Shown: positions 49,801 through 59,468 of the stretch, piece after piece | Numbering within the stretch: the stretch's first letter is position 1 | Layout: the number at the start of each line of letters is the position of its first letter | NCBI GenBank assembly: GCA_028023455.1 | Contig: JAQFVV010012402.1 | Location: 12,444,292 to 12,508,291 of the forward strand | DNA: 64,000 bases | Reading direction: 5' to 3' | Source of the DNA: Epiperipatus broadwayi | Taxonomy: Eukaryota > Onychophora > Udeonychophora > Euonychophora > Peripatidae | The notes under the pieces: generated by a model | What the model was told of the DNA's origin: nothing | Seen by the model: only the letters and a program-made list of their open reading frames with translations | Databases searched by the model: none | Translations under genes and position numbers: made by a program

Positions 49801-52800
49801 AAATGATAACTATAAATGTAAACTATATTCAACAAAGTATAACAGTAGTCGGAGAAAAGAAAGAAACTAAAACTTTTTTAAACAACAACAAATATATATA
49901 ATAAAATGTTTAATATATATTTTTTATGACATTTAAAAAAACCGTGTACAATTGTACTTTTCTTACGGGATATTTTTGTCTTAACGCTCTTTTTTATTTC
50001 AAAAATATACACACGTTACAATTTCTTTGTCTCGTGAAATGTTACGAACAGTACGCTACTTGACTCGTTACCTAATTCGAAATAACTTTATATATATATA
50101 TCTCGTCAACATTTACTACTTAAAACTTCAATACACTACGGTGTAAAAAGTCTGTTAATTATTACTTTACAAAATCTGAACATTTCAATACTTTAAAATA
50201 AAAAAAATCCAATGAAAACAACATTTCCATCCAATTAAAAAAAACACACCCTCTCCCCAAGCCGTAATCATTTTATAAACTGTGCGAATTCGGAAAATGT
50301 ATTTGCTGCGTAAAACATACATGCTGTACTGTGACGCGACATAGCGGCCTGCAATCTGTAGCACAACAAAAAAGTTGTATTATAGAAAATGCAGGTTCGA
50401 AGGTGTCAGCCACGGAAACGGCATTTTTATGTGTTTTAGCGCGAAAACAGCACCATCCAGTGGGATATAGCTGCTCATTGACGACAACCAATGAAAATGC
50501 TATTTATTGTTACATTTACTACTTGTATTTGACGCTTGTAGCTGGCTATGCATTGCTACAATATCCCATTCCATGCTGTAAAGACCTCACTCAAAGTAGT
50601 AGTGTGCGATCAAAAATGAGAATATGAAGAAATCCCTCAGGACTGAACTTAGATTTCCAATTGATGATGGCTAAATCAGTAGTTCCCAACATGGGACACA
50701 CAACCCACTGAAGGTAATTAAATTTTTAAGGGAACTATTTGAGAAAGTTACAGTGAATTTTTTTGAATTTTTTTTTTTTTTTTTAATTATTAATAGTGAA
50801 TTTAAAAACCTGTTAACTGTTCTTATTATTCATAAATTAATCTAAGAATGTTTTTTTTAAATTTCCCTTTTTCCATGCTATCTTCTCAGTATTTTTTCTG
50901 TTTGGATAACTTTTACTCCTTACTCCTCCATTGTTATTTGCAGCAAGTTAAGTGATTTGAAACTCCAATATACTTCTTCAACTGTCTTTTCATTAATGGT
51001 CTTTTAAGATTCCTCCTCATGAATAGTTCATTTGTTGAATAATAAGAATTACATATCACAGGGAAGGGGGCATCAGGATTTTAGAGATGCTTAGGTAGGG
51101 CATAGCCAAAAAAAGTGGGGAACCACTGATCTAAATGAAAAAAAGTATATATTAAGTAGGTTATTATCATATATTTGATAAATTTGGAATAAAGATTAAA
51201 AAAAATATTATTATTATTTTTTGCAAATACAAATAAATGGAAGATTATATGGAATAATAATGTTCATAATGACTGGTCTATCAGAAAGAATAGTAAAATT
51301 AATTATTCATATTAATGTAAAATACAAAACAAAGATAATTCAGACTTATTCAACAAGATTTTATATTATAAAAAAAAATAGAAAACTTAGGAATAAAGTT
51401 AGAAAATTTTAAGAGTTTAAGATTGATTATGGAATATTTTAATACAACAATGAAAATGTAGAGAATAAATTTGAATAATGGAATTTGTGAGAGAAAAAAA
51501 ACTATAAAATTGTTGAATTTTTTAATTTATTTTTTGAGAAATAACTCAAAAAAGAAAATGGAGATGTAGATTACTGAGATATAAGACATGAATTTAATGC
51601 AAAGACAGTCAGAGAAAGCTGTTAAAAAAAATCAGTTATCAATTGGTAATTTTAATTTCCAGTGAGTTTAAGTAATAACTTGCAATTATTGTAAAATATT
51701 AAAAGACTTTCAATATGATTCAGACCTGAATAAAACCAATAAGATAAATATTTTATAATTAATAGCTATTTAAAAAAACAATAGAAACAAAAAAAAGGAA
51801 TAAACCATCATTAAAGTTTCATTGAGAAAAAGATAATGAACAAATGAAATAAGTAATCCTTATATGTCAAATTTACAACCAATTAAAAAAACTATTACAT
51901 TTGTCTGTAACACTATCGAATGAAATAATTCCACCATTAATAAAACCATAAATTTTTTTACAAAGCATTTTATGCAAAGAAATAGGTATAATATTTAAAT
52001 CATGAAGAAAATATGATGCAAAACATAAATTCATGTTTGAAATGTGATATTTAGTGAGGTGAAAAAAAATAGATGCTATAGTTATCATATTTACATTTAG
52101 TTTTGATTAACATATAATTGAATTGTATAGTGTGATATCGCATAATTTGCAGCTCCACATTAATACCATGCATGAGTGAAATTCGTTAAAGTAACCAATT
52201 AAAAAAAAAATTACAAAAATGATAGCATTCCATAGGCCAAATAAAAACTTGTGTTAAAATAATTAAAAAGGCTCATTTAGAACTAATAAATATTTAAAAT
52301 TCTTTAAAATGGTGTAAAAGAAATTAAGAATGGCATAAAACAATGATAAAAAATCTATAGATGATAATAATGATAAAGAAAACTATTTCAATAATAATTT
52401 TAAAAAAAAGGAATGTTATTAAAAAAACAATTTTCTTTACTGGGGATTAAAATTTTTTAAAAATAATTATTTCTTCAACCACAAATATTTAACTTGAAGT
52501 GTGAGGAGTCCAGAAATTAATTCAATCCCTTTTTCTTTTTTTATTATAAAAAAATAGGAATTGAATAAGTTAATTTCTGAACCCTTCTCACACATACTTT
52601 TATTTCAAGTTAAATATAGAAATCTCAATTGTGACAATTATTTTTAGAATTTTTAGTCTCCAGTAAATAAAAGTATTTGTTATAAATAAATTTTATGTAT
52701 ATAGTTTTTAATTTTATAGCATTGGATATTTTCCACTTATTTGAGTGCAGCTTAATATTTGAAAGTAATATCATGCTATTAAAAATCATTTACAATGTAA

Positions 52801-55800
52801 TTTTATTTAATTGGAAAGAAAAAAAAAGTCAAGTTTTATAAACAAAAGAAAAATATTTGTTTATTTTTTAAACAAGGAAACTTTTATAATCAAGATTTCT
52901 TTTATTTTTTAAAAAAGGAAATTTATAAAATCAACATTTGTTTTTATTTCAATTTTGAAAGACTATCGAAAATCTTTTTAATGTAAGCACTCTTTTAAAA
53001 AAAAATTCACCTATATACTACTTAGCGCTTGACCTTTATGGGAGTATTCACAATGGTGATCATCATCAATTTGTACCCACTATTTTGGATAGCTCTATTA
53101 TCATAGCATCTATGATTACTAGATTCAATTATTCACTATAATGATCCTTAAAAAAGTTTCAAAAAAAAATTTTTGGTGCATTTTTAAAAATGGTGGCCAT
53201 TTTGTAAGATTGATGACATCATAGAATAGTTACTAATGCCTATGTCATCCAAAACCAAAATAACAACTTTCATGCTGAAATTGTTTAGTATAGAGTTTAT
53301 TCATAATACACAATACATTACCCAATATTAGTGCTGCATACAATATTTCAATTATAAACTTAAAATGCAATTAATGAATGTATAGTACAGTATTTAATGT
53401 TCAGCCAGTATTCTCGCAAGTTAATAAGTATTTCATAAATGACATATCCAAAGTAAAGATTTTCATTGTTAATGATTACAAAACTAAAAAAAGTGTTTCA
53501 ATCGGTATAATAAATAACCAAAATCATATTTTAATGATATACAATAACCAAATATATTAATACAGTATTAAATTTTAAAACGTACATTAGTTTAAAAACT
53601 GTATTAATTCACTTTTATGAATTAAATTTTTTACTAACAATACTTTGCTTGCGGCAAAAATTATGATCATCATATTGTCATTTAGTTATCATAATTGTTA
53701 TTTAAAAAAAAAAAAATAAAGAAGAATGATTTCATAATAACACACTTTATATAATCAAAAATTACTAAATCTAAATTAAAAATAACACTGATCTATTTGC
53801 TTGATTTTAAAACATTTCGTCAATTGTTTCAGAAATTTATTGCAATTGTTTAATAAATATAGAAATGGGGGGAAAAAAAGGAACACTTTATAAAATTAAA
53901 AATAAATTTTGGTCATATATTATTAATATTTAATTTTAAATTGTGTACAGATTAAATATTAGCTAAAGTATTCAATCAAATCAAATTATTAATGTATTTT
54001 TAGTTTTTAAAAAAAAAGTGAGAAAATTACATTCACTAAGCAGTTAATAATAAACTTTATATGACAAAAATGCAATACAAATAAACTGAAAAATATTTAT
54101 ATCTTTAATATTTAAATAGTTTGTATTTCTACCTTCACAATCACACTACTAATCGAAAAATTTTAAATAGTTTCCAAGAAAATGGTCACCACTTCATAAA
54201 ATGCAATATCTTTTGGCAAAAAAAAAAAAAAAAATGCCACAGCTAGCATATTTATATGTAAAGTGTGGTTTATTTAGATTCACATAGTACATATTGTAAA
54301 AAAAAACAACTCTTAAATAATTAAAATATGCAAACACAAAATACATTAGATACTTTTTTCTTTTTAATACATCAGAATTTTTTTTTTATGTTAACCGCGA
54401 TTAGGTTTTGATAATGCACAAAATGCTAATTTTGTTACTCTTACACTAATGATAAATGATAAGTCTTTATAATCAATTAAATAAATTGTTATAGAACTTC
54501 AACATATATTTTGAAAAAACTTCTAAATGGTTGTATGATAATATATTTTTTAAATGTACTAATATAAATAATGACAATAATGTTAGTAATTCAAATAAAT
54601 TTGTTGACAAGTTAAATAAATTTATAAACATGAACTAATATAAAAATATTGTCGATCCAGATGAAGCAATTGAGATGATTATGCAAGAAAAAAGAGAAAG
54701 AAAAATAGATCAGAATAGAATATAAACACATTACGGTTCAACTTATCTTCAAATAATGGACTTATCCAAATTCAATCTTACCTTGATTGGATTCAGCACT
54801 GTAGACAAATAGATATATGAATGAATCAAATAGAACCAATGACAGATATACACCAAAAGGTGATAATGTTCAGTAAATCCAATTGCTGACATTAAAGGTG
54901 AATTGGAAATAAATAGACAGTCATTTGTAGATAAGATAGAAAACAACCAAATGACTGTCTGAACTGAATGGTAATATGCATATCTACAATATTGTTAAAG
55001 CAGTGAGGCAAGCACACAGAACTAGAAGCTGCTGGAAAAAAAAGCTAGCACGAGACAAGCTGTCTAGAAATATCATCATATCTACACACTAGACAAGCTG
55101 CCATGGTAAAACTTGAAGTGTTAGGCAAATCTAAGTCATCTGAATACTTCTTGCTTCAATCTAGCCAACATATCAGGCATATGGTATAGCAGATGTATTA
55201 TATGAACTATATTGTAAATATATATTGTATATACGCACTAATAAATATTCAATACTACTTATGTGAGTTTGTGTTTATACAAATCCAGCAAAACAATTAC
55301 ATGAGTTATTGAATATGTGTTGTAAAAATGTAGTATTTGAATATGAAAAGAATTTTTAGAAGCAAATAAAAGGACTTACGCCCAAGAGAAATAGTCTAGT
55401 GGATTTATAGCATTCTTGTATATATATATTTTTGAAAAAACTATTTTTATTCTAATAGATAAACCAATATTTTATGTAAGATATGCTTGTTACTTTTTTA
55501 ATATTAAATGGTAATAAAAAAATATCAGATTATTTTATAAAATATATAAATGAAATAAATAGTAGAATTCAATTTACTATGGAAACATGAAAAATATGAT
55601 TGCTTACATGGATGTTAGAATTAATAATAAAATAAATATCGAAACAAGCATTTTCAAAAAAATTCTATTGTTTATTAAGTAATTCAGGATCAGATATAAA
55701 TTGTATACATAAATAAATATTATTAATAATAGAATAAATAGTACAATAAAATTGTGTTCTAGTAAATTAAAAGAAGAAATTTACATAATAAAAAATGAAG

Positions 55801-58800
55801 CAAAGACCAATGATTGCCTTATTTAATTAATGGTACTTTGGTATTATTTCTACAGTGAAGTATGTCTCCGATGATGTTTGCGCCCGATAATATTTATTCA
55901 AAGTTTCTATTTATGATATCATGGCAACTACCAATCATGACATAATAATTCATGTCAAATAAACTGACTCTTCCATTTTTAAAAGGTTCAGTCCGCCAGT
56001 GATCTCCTCCATCACCACAATATAATACATCTCTGACATCATTTGTAAATAATAATTTTATACTTAAGAATACATTTACTGTACAACTAAAATTTTATAT
56101 ATTTGTTTTTTTTTTTGCTAAAACTTTATTTAAAAAAAAAATTTATAACGTTAAATTTACAGTTCGCCATTTTTAGATGAAGCTAAAACTTTCTGTTATA
56201 ATGACTTTTTTTCCTCTCCACAATATAATACATATCTCACATCACTTGTAAGTAATACGGTTTTATGGTTAAAAATACATTACAGGCTAAAAGTTTATAT
56301 ATTTGTGTGTTTTTTTGTTAAAACTTTATATATTTTTTTAATAAAAAAATTTTTTTAAATATAACCTTAAGCTTACAGTTAAAACCTTGTTACAGCTTGC
56401 CATTTAAAAGACATTTCAGGATTCTTTTTCATATTCCTCCTTTTTCTGTCATTAAAAATAAGATTTTTTTTTTTTTTTACATCTGAAGTTTGGTATTACA
56501 TATGCTGTCTGTTTATGATGGCACAAAATGCTGTATTATGCTGGAAGGGGAAAGGATGGCTTTGAGAGGTCAAAGTGCTGTGCTAAAAAGGCACAACTCA
56601 CAAATACTTGTTTTATTTGGTATCTTAATGTCTTTTTTCCATAATGAATATATGTCTCCATTATTTTTCTTAGATTTGAACTTTCATATTACACATGGTA
56701 TGACATATAATGCCACCATGAGATCTGTGGATAAATTTTATCAATTAAGTTTGTCCGCATATTCCTTGGGGCATTATTTTAAACATATTGCAAACTTAGA
56801 ATAATATGTCACTGGAGTAATATATCGTAGCAGGAATAATACCAAAGTACCAAATTAATTAATAAATTATATGGAAGAAAAAATATAGAGAAAATAAAAA
56901 AGAATATGTAAGAAAAATAAGTAATGTAAAATACAGAAATTTATACTAGTATTAAGTTATCAAAAAGTACATTTTATAAGTAAAATAATAAAGGATATAA
57001 ATATGAAATATAATAATAAATTTGTAATTAAACTACTATATAAAAGAAACTTAACTTTAGATAAATTAATAAATGTTAAAAAAAAAGAGGGAATGGATAA
57101 TATGAATGGCATTTATATTGTAAACTGATTGTAGGAGATAATAAGAATGTTTCGTATGTAGAAACAAAAAAGTGAAAACTAGATTGAAACAGTATTTAAT
57201 AGATAATAATTCTAATATACATATACACCTACATTTAAAAGAATCTAAGCATTTAAATTTTAAAATAAAGATAATGGAAAATGTGAGATCTTCCAAAGAA
57301 AGATTTATTAAAGAAAATTAATATATATAAAAATGAGGAAATCAGTTTTGAATAGAAAGTGTTATGAATCTAGGATAATTATAATAATTGAGGAGTATTT
57401 TGTATAAAAATGTAAATTAAAAAAAAAATTTAAAAGGTAAAAGGATATATAAACGCCTGGGAAAATAAGCAAGAAGTTATAAAAAAAATGTAATTTATGT
57501 CATTAAATATTTTTATTCTGCTGTTTTCGGAAATTCTTTGTACACATATATTTGTACAGTACTTCCATATTAGTCCAGGAGTGATGAAAATCGCTAACAC
57601 AAGCAAATGTACATATAAAGACTTAATTAAACACATATAATCTTCTAAAAAAGAATGAATTAATTCTTTAAGTGAATATTAGATAATATTCCTAGGAGAA
57701 TAAAGCTATTAGTCACAATGTTAGTTTTTCTGCTAATTTTATGGTCAAACAATGCTGGTGTTTCACTCAGAATGGTCGAAAGAGAATAGCCATTTATAGC
57801 AAAACATAGTTCAAGGTAAGAAAGTTTAGTCCACAGCAGTAATGCTAAGAAGCATTTTGTAAATGGACAGAATTGCATTGTCAAATATATATTTGTTTGC
57901 TTTTGGTTTGGTTACTACTTATAAGTTTAGATTGTTAAAAGTTTACTTGTTGGAAGATCATTTTTCACAAAAAACATAAATGTGTGTTTGTTTCATTTCC
58001 ACTAAATAATGTTATAGATAGCCATATTTCAAAATAAATATTCTTTATAAGTTTAGATGATGGAAGATAATTTTTCATAAAAAACGTAAATGCATGTTAG
58101 TAAATGTTTGCATCATTTCCAATAAATAGTTACATGTCGTCATTTTCCAAATAAATATTGCCAGACTAATACCTAAATACCATTTGTATATATATATATT
58201 TTATAGGAATAATCAATCCTTGACAATGACAATATAAAATGTTAGAAATGTAAAACTGAAATAAACAATTATTCATAAAATAAAATAAAAAGATTTGAGA
58301 AAAAAAACTTTCTGTTAAAGAATTTTTTTTTTTTTTAATTTTTAAATATAAAATATTTATTAAAATCATTACAAACTGTCTACCTAAAACAATGAATTAA
58401 AATGGGAAAAAAAGGATGGATTTAAAAGCAATTATAGTACAATAGATTGCATCCAAGTTTTGAAATAAATTAGTAAAAGGACTAATGAATATGAGTTATC
58501 TTTCTGCATTGGACTTGCAGATTACAAAAAAGCATTTAGACAAAGATCCAAAATATTATTAAATTTTGAAAGGAAAGAAATTATCATAATAAAACAACTA
58601 TGATTAGAACAAATGATGATAATTAAGAAAATTGAATAAATTACACCAAATTCAAAATTAACAAACTAGCCAAAATTTAAAAATTTAAATTTTCATAGCT
58701 AATTACTTTCACTGATAAAGCTTGCATTTGAGAAGTCTGTCTTTGACAGTGAAACCAATTATTTGTGAAAATGTTATATTTTGGCTAGTTTGTTAAATTT

Positions 58801-59468
58801 AAATTTGGAGTAATTTATTTATTTTTATTAACTAGTTTATCTTTTAACTTTTGATATTTTACATTTAAAAAAAATTAAAATCTACAGCAAAAGAATTGCA
58901 GTTTTAATGAAAAGTATTTTGTAAATTAAAATGAGATGCAAATTAGCATAACAATAAACATTAAATAGGATGTGATGTACTGTAAAACTCTCCATACAGT
59001 AGTGCCATCCTGTGCCAACCAAAGTAATCAATGGATGCCAGAAGGCTTGTGCATAAAATCCCCATCTAGTGCCTACTCATCCAATATCCCCAGACTAGTT
59101 TCTGGCTTATGGTTCTTTGTCAGTGAGGAGACTTGGATCTGAGAGCACTGCACCTAGGGTGGCACTACTGTATGGAGAGTTTTGCCTGTTTAATAACAGT
59201 TATGTGCTAGTATAAAAGATGGTGATCATGTGATGTGGTTTAAACATTAGATACATTGTTTAATATAATAAATTAATTTTGTACTGAATAAACTCTTACA
59301 AAAAATTTCAAACTTATTCTTGCTTACCAATGCTTCATATGCTTGCAGTCCTAAAGTGAGTAGCATTGACTGATTTGCATCGTGCTGGCCATGCTGTTGT
59401 AGACCATGAAATATACTTCGCATTACAAGATTGGCTCCCTCAAAGGAAATACTCTGGTCATTTATCAA
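37712..59468 (-). CDS. XPO5: Exportin-5, C-terminal four exons
   Basis: XPO5 is a karyopherin that exports pre-microRNAs and other short hairpin RNAs from nucleus to cytoplasm with Ran-GTP. The exons in transcript order are 59468-59328, 47303-47235, 47153-47055 and 37861-37712, giving 152 residues to the stop. Every junction is GT/AG and phase 0. Peptide landmarks are HGLQQHGQHDANQ and LGLQAYEAL, then RPVYPEI, then PEKKKKDMFKNLV with IIG, then QQFRKDSHIVNLKPLFK. They match, in order, the human C-terminal blocks VHGQHEANQ, MYEALRP, DKRRKDQFKRLIAG and EQFRKEVHIKNLPSLFK (recalled). Introns are about 12.0 kb, 81 bp and 9.2 kb; the long ones are packed with transposons. The N-terminal importin-beta and HEAT-repeat exons are not in view. 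Confidence 0.93.
37930..38140 (+). repeat. tRNA-derived SINE (family 1) in XPO5 intron
   Basis: The A-box-like segment tagcatagtacttagtatat (37948-37967) and B-box-like segment gagtttgagttcagg (37991-38005) are followed by a T-run. The body, with gcaggcttaatatttttctt (38042-38061), is shared with the SINE at 15553. It is inserted in antisense orientation to XPO5, just inside the last intron. Confidence 0.6.
39474..39881. mobile_element. Non-autonomous hAT element with perfect 8-bp target duplication
   Basis: The element is 39482-39873 (392 bp). It begins CAGGGGTCCCCAA and ends TTGGGGACCCCTG, a perfect 13-bp inverted repeat. Both flanks carry TATTACAT (39474-39481 and 39874-39881). Just inside is a GC-rich block (cccgcgggcaccatggcgcc) and, near the right end, a duplicated 'aaataaatggtgcc.yccacctgg' motif. 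It has no transposase frame, so it must have been mobilised in trans. It lies in the last XPO5 intron. Confidence 0.95.
40208..40430. mobile_element. 223-bp inverted-repeat element (MITE)
   Basis: The left arm opens CTGCAACACGGAGCATGTAT and continues TAGACCTACTGCGCCTGTT. The right arm is its reverse complement with a few mismatches and ends ...GTGTTGCAG. The arms reach about 60 bp. No clear target duplication was found. In the XPO5 intron. Confidence 0.85.
41165..41608 (+). mobile_element. Candidate solo LTR
   Basis: A TATAAATAG box at 41260-41268 is followed by a more GC-balanced, AG-rich leader (41270-41470). A terminal AATACACAACA ends at 41608. The same AATACACAACA ends the LTR-like sequence before the Gypsy primer site at 63060. 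No matching partner or clear target duplication was found, so the 5' boundary is a guess. Confidence 0.35.
41755..41963. mobile_element. 209-bp foldback element abutting the PLE palindrome
   Basis: The outer ends are aaataatgcttttatgtaaa and its reverse complement tttacataaaagcattattt. The arms pair over about 95 bp with mismatches, including aacaaagcaatc / gattgctttgtt. Its right edge (41963) coincides with the start of the left PLE arm (41964). Confidence 0.75.
42543..43115 (-). pseudogene. PLE GIY-YIG endonuclease fragment, left arm
   Basis: The - strand frame reads from a lysine-rich linker (EISNIKEEGIKNNYPVKI) into MNGIYLIECLNCKREGGK, then VSYIGTTKNTLKTRLRQH. This is a GIY-YIG nuclease core with the two-Cys CLNC insertion typical of PLE endonucleases; Tyr, Arg and His of the core are present. 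The reverse transcriptase is missing because the copy is 5'-truncated (the frame is open upstream to 43199). Compared with the right arm, one A is lost from the run near 42565, which shifts the frame and truncates the C-terminus to KNIILL. Not expected to be active. Confidence 0.85.
43369..43989 (+). pseudogene. PLE GIY-YIG endonuclease fragment, right arm
   Basis: This is the same protein fragment as the left arm on the opposite strand, with the C-terminus intact (ends GVDKEYKLMFN). GIYLIEC...CK...SYIGTTKNTLKTRLRQH forms the nuclease core. It differs from the left copy by about three residues (Ser for Asn, His for Arg, Gly for Ser) and the frame-preserving A-run. The frame is open upstream to the truncation point at 43284, where INNRINRAINLCSEEK marks the end of the PLE reverse-transcriptase region. 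No start signal or RT is present, so it is a domain relic, although the domain itself is uninterrupted. Confidence 0.88.
44541..47054. other. XPO5 intron, AT-rich
   Basis: A short tandem repeat of about 80 bp occurs at 44818-44935 (aaaattttattctacaaatata in both copies). Near 46230-46320 there is a single-arm copy of the foldback family seen at 52431-52674. No exon recognised. Confidence 0.5.
47055..47153 (-). CDS. XPO5: XPO5 penultimate exon
   Basis: 99 bp, 33 codons. The acceptor is ...ttttgcag. It encodes AFDEKLLQIRHNKQFPEK then KKKDMFKNLVTEIIG, with the perfect donor GTAAGT. An alternative donor two bases earlier would break the phase with the last exon. Confidence 0.92.
47235..47303 (-). 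CDS. XPO5: XPO5 exon, 69 bp
   Basis: 23 codons, RPVYPEIINVMLKIPSCTEQ then AIK. The acceptor is ...tttag and the donor gtaaaa. It is separated from the next exon by only 81 bp, unlike the 9- and 12-kb introns around it. Confidence 0.88.
47304..49067. other. XPO5 intron, AT-rich, mostly unassigned
   Basis: Apart from the SINE-like segment at 47560-47660, I see no element or exon. 48150-48420 is somewhat more complex in sequence but unrecognised. Confidence 0.4.
47560..47660 (-). repeat. tRNA-derived SINE head, antisense
   Basis: On the - strand, gtgatctaatagagtaatag resembles an A box and aagttcgactca is a good B box (RGTTCRANNC), at tRNA-like spacing. It has the same orientation as XPO5 transcription. 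The cloverleaf is not complete. Confidence 0.45.
49278..49651 (+). repeat. 187-bp tandem duplication
   Basis: Copies start at 49278 and 49465 with aaacaaattacaatttgatt. Each ends in gttaggtttagggttagttt-like sequence. They differ at only a few positions, including the length of a T/TTG run. Confidence 0.85.
49628..49715 (+). repeat. Interstitial telomere-like array
   Basis: Degenerate tandem TTAGGG, TTTAGGG and TTTTAGGG units (about a dozen). TTAGGG is the telomere unit of most animals other than insects and many nematodes. The array is inside a TIR element, so it probably spread with that element and does not mark an ancient telomere fusion. Confidence 0.8.
50677..51128. mobile_element. Non-autonomous hAT element
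   Basis: The left end CAGTAGTTCCCAAC and the right end, read inward, CAGTGGTTCCCCAC are hAT-type termini. The flanks ggctaaat and atctaaat are a degraded 8-bp target duplication (6 of 8 match). At 452 bp, with no transposase, it appears older than the copy at 39482. Confidence 0.8.
51210..51640 (+). pseudogene. RTE LINE endonuclease relic
   Basis: The + strand frame 51221-51412 reads GLSERIVKLIIHINVKYKTK then IIQTYSTRF. This matches the 'SERIxxLxIxxNxKYxxxIIQxYAPT' block of RTE-clade APE endonucleases. A second segment near 51490-51560 (LLNFLIYFLRNNSKKKMEM) matches the block that follows it. Stops and indels abound, and the reverse transcriptase does not follow. Located in the XPO5 intron, antisense. 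Confidence 0.6.
52431..52674. mobile_element. 244-bp foldback element (MITE)
   Basis: The outer ends ctttactggggattaaaa and ttttagtctccagtaaataaaag are inverted. The inner parts gtgtgaggagtccagaaatt and aatttctgaacccttctcacac are also inverted, so the arms run about 110 bp each around a T/A-rich loop. A single-arm relative is at about 46230-46320 (aatttcaggacacc...gttaaatataaaaacctcaattg). Confidence 0.75.
52675..55430. other. XPO5 intron, mostly AT-rich
   Basis: No exon was found. A perfect 13-bp inverted repeat agacagtcatttg / caaatgactgtct (54915-54927 / 54948-54960) has a 20-bp loop. The block 54725-55290 is more complex, has an AATAAA and might be a solo LTR interrupting a PLE relic, but its ends are not identified. 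About 54490-54725 looks like decayed PLE coding. Confidence 0.4.
55440..57330 (+). pseudogene. Decayed PLE: RT end plus GIY-YIG, split by an insertion
   Basis: Near 55460-55610 the + strand reads, across frames, KPIFYVRYACYF (the YVDD palm site degraded to YACY), then YINEINSRIQFTMET and YMDV, the end of a PLE reverse transcriptase. 55715-55831 continues INNRINSTIKLCSSK, equivalent to the sequence at the truncation point of the 43-kb arms. After the nested element, 56860-57320 resumes with FVIKLLYKRNLTLDKLINV, MNGIYIV and a GIY-YIG domain full of stops. It is related to, but older and much more degraded than, the palindrome copies. Confidence 0.75.
55824..56859. mobile_element. 1.0-kb TIR transposon nested in the PLE relic
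   Basis: The element is 55832-56851. The left end GGTACTTTGGTATTATTTCT pairs with the right end, read inward, GGTACTTTGGTATTATTCCT. Flanks taattaat and aaattaat are a near-perfect 8-bp duplication. Inside, about 56005-56120 and about 56213-56330 are a diverged tandem duplication (ccacaatataatacat...). An open frame at 56490-56804 has no recognised domain. The PLE sequence on each side is continuous once the element is removed, which confirms the boundaries. Confidence 0.85.
57340..58620. other. XPO5 intron, AT-rich, nothing recognised
   Basis: A diverged direct repeat at about 57920-58050 and 58045-58165 (tttagatgRtggaagat.atttttca.aaaaac.taaatg) is visible. No exon or transposon was recognised. 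Confidence 0.45.
58635..58819. mobile_element. 185-bp foldback element
   Basis: The left end aataaattacaccaaattc and right end aatttggagtaatttatt are inverted. Inner arms such as aacaaactagccaaaat / attttggctagtttgtt also pair. The loop is ctttcactg...cagtg. No coding. Confidence 0.75.
58984..59183. mobile_element. 200-bp MITE with 24-bp TIRs
   Basis: AAAACTCTCCATACAGTAGT(GCCA) at the left is matched exactly by its reverse complement at the right end. The interior is GC-richer than the surroundings. No clear target duplication. It lies just downstream (in the sense of XPO5) of the 59328-59468 exon. Confidence 0.85.
59328..59468 (-). CDS. XPO5: XPO5 exon with HGQHDANQ motif
   Basis: 141 bp, 47 codons. 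It follows an acceptor ...tttattag and ends EAL with the donor gtaagc. It encodes IFHGLQQHGQHDANQSMLL then TLGLQAYEAL, the most conserved XPO5 block in the window. The next exon upstream was not found before 64 kb. Confidence 0.93.

Larger units (their letters stand above)
49068..50470. mobile_element. 1.4-kb TIR element carrying telomere-like repeats
   Basis: The left end CTATATCCCATTCGATGGTG (continuing cacttttcacgc) pairs with the right end, read inward, CTATATCCCACTGGATGGTG (ctgttttcgcgc). The inverted repeat is about 32 bp with few mismatches. The interior holds a 187-bp tandem duplication and degenerate TTAGGG/TTTAGGG arrays. The right 250 bp are clearly more GC-rich than the window. 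No transposase frame was found. The target duplication is ambiguous because the ends themselves are TATA-rich. It lies in the 12-kb XPO5 intron. Confidence 0.75.

Noticed and set aside
56490-56804. 104-codon frame in the nested TIR element as a gene
   Set aside because: No recognised domain, and it lies next to a long T tract in a non-autonomous-looking element. Probably chance.
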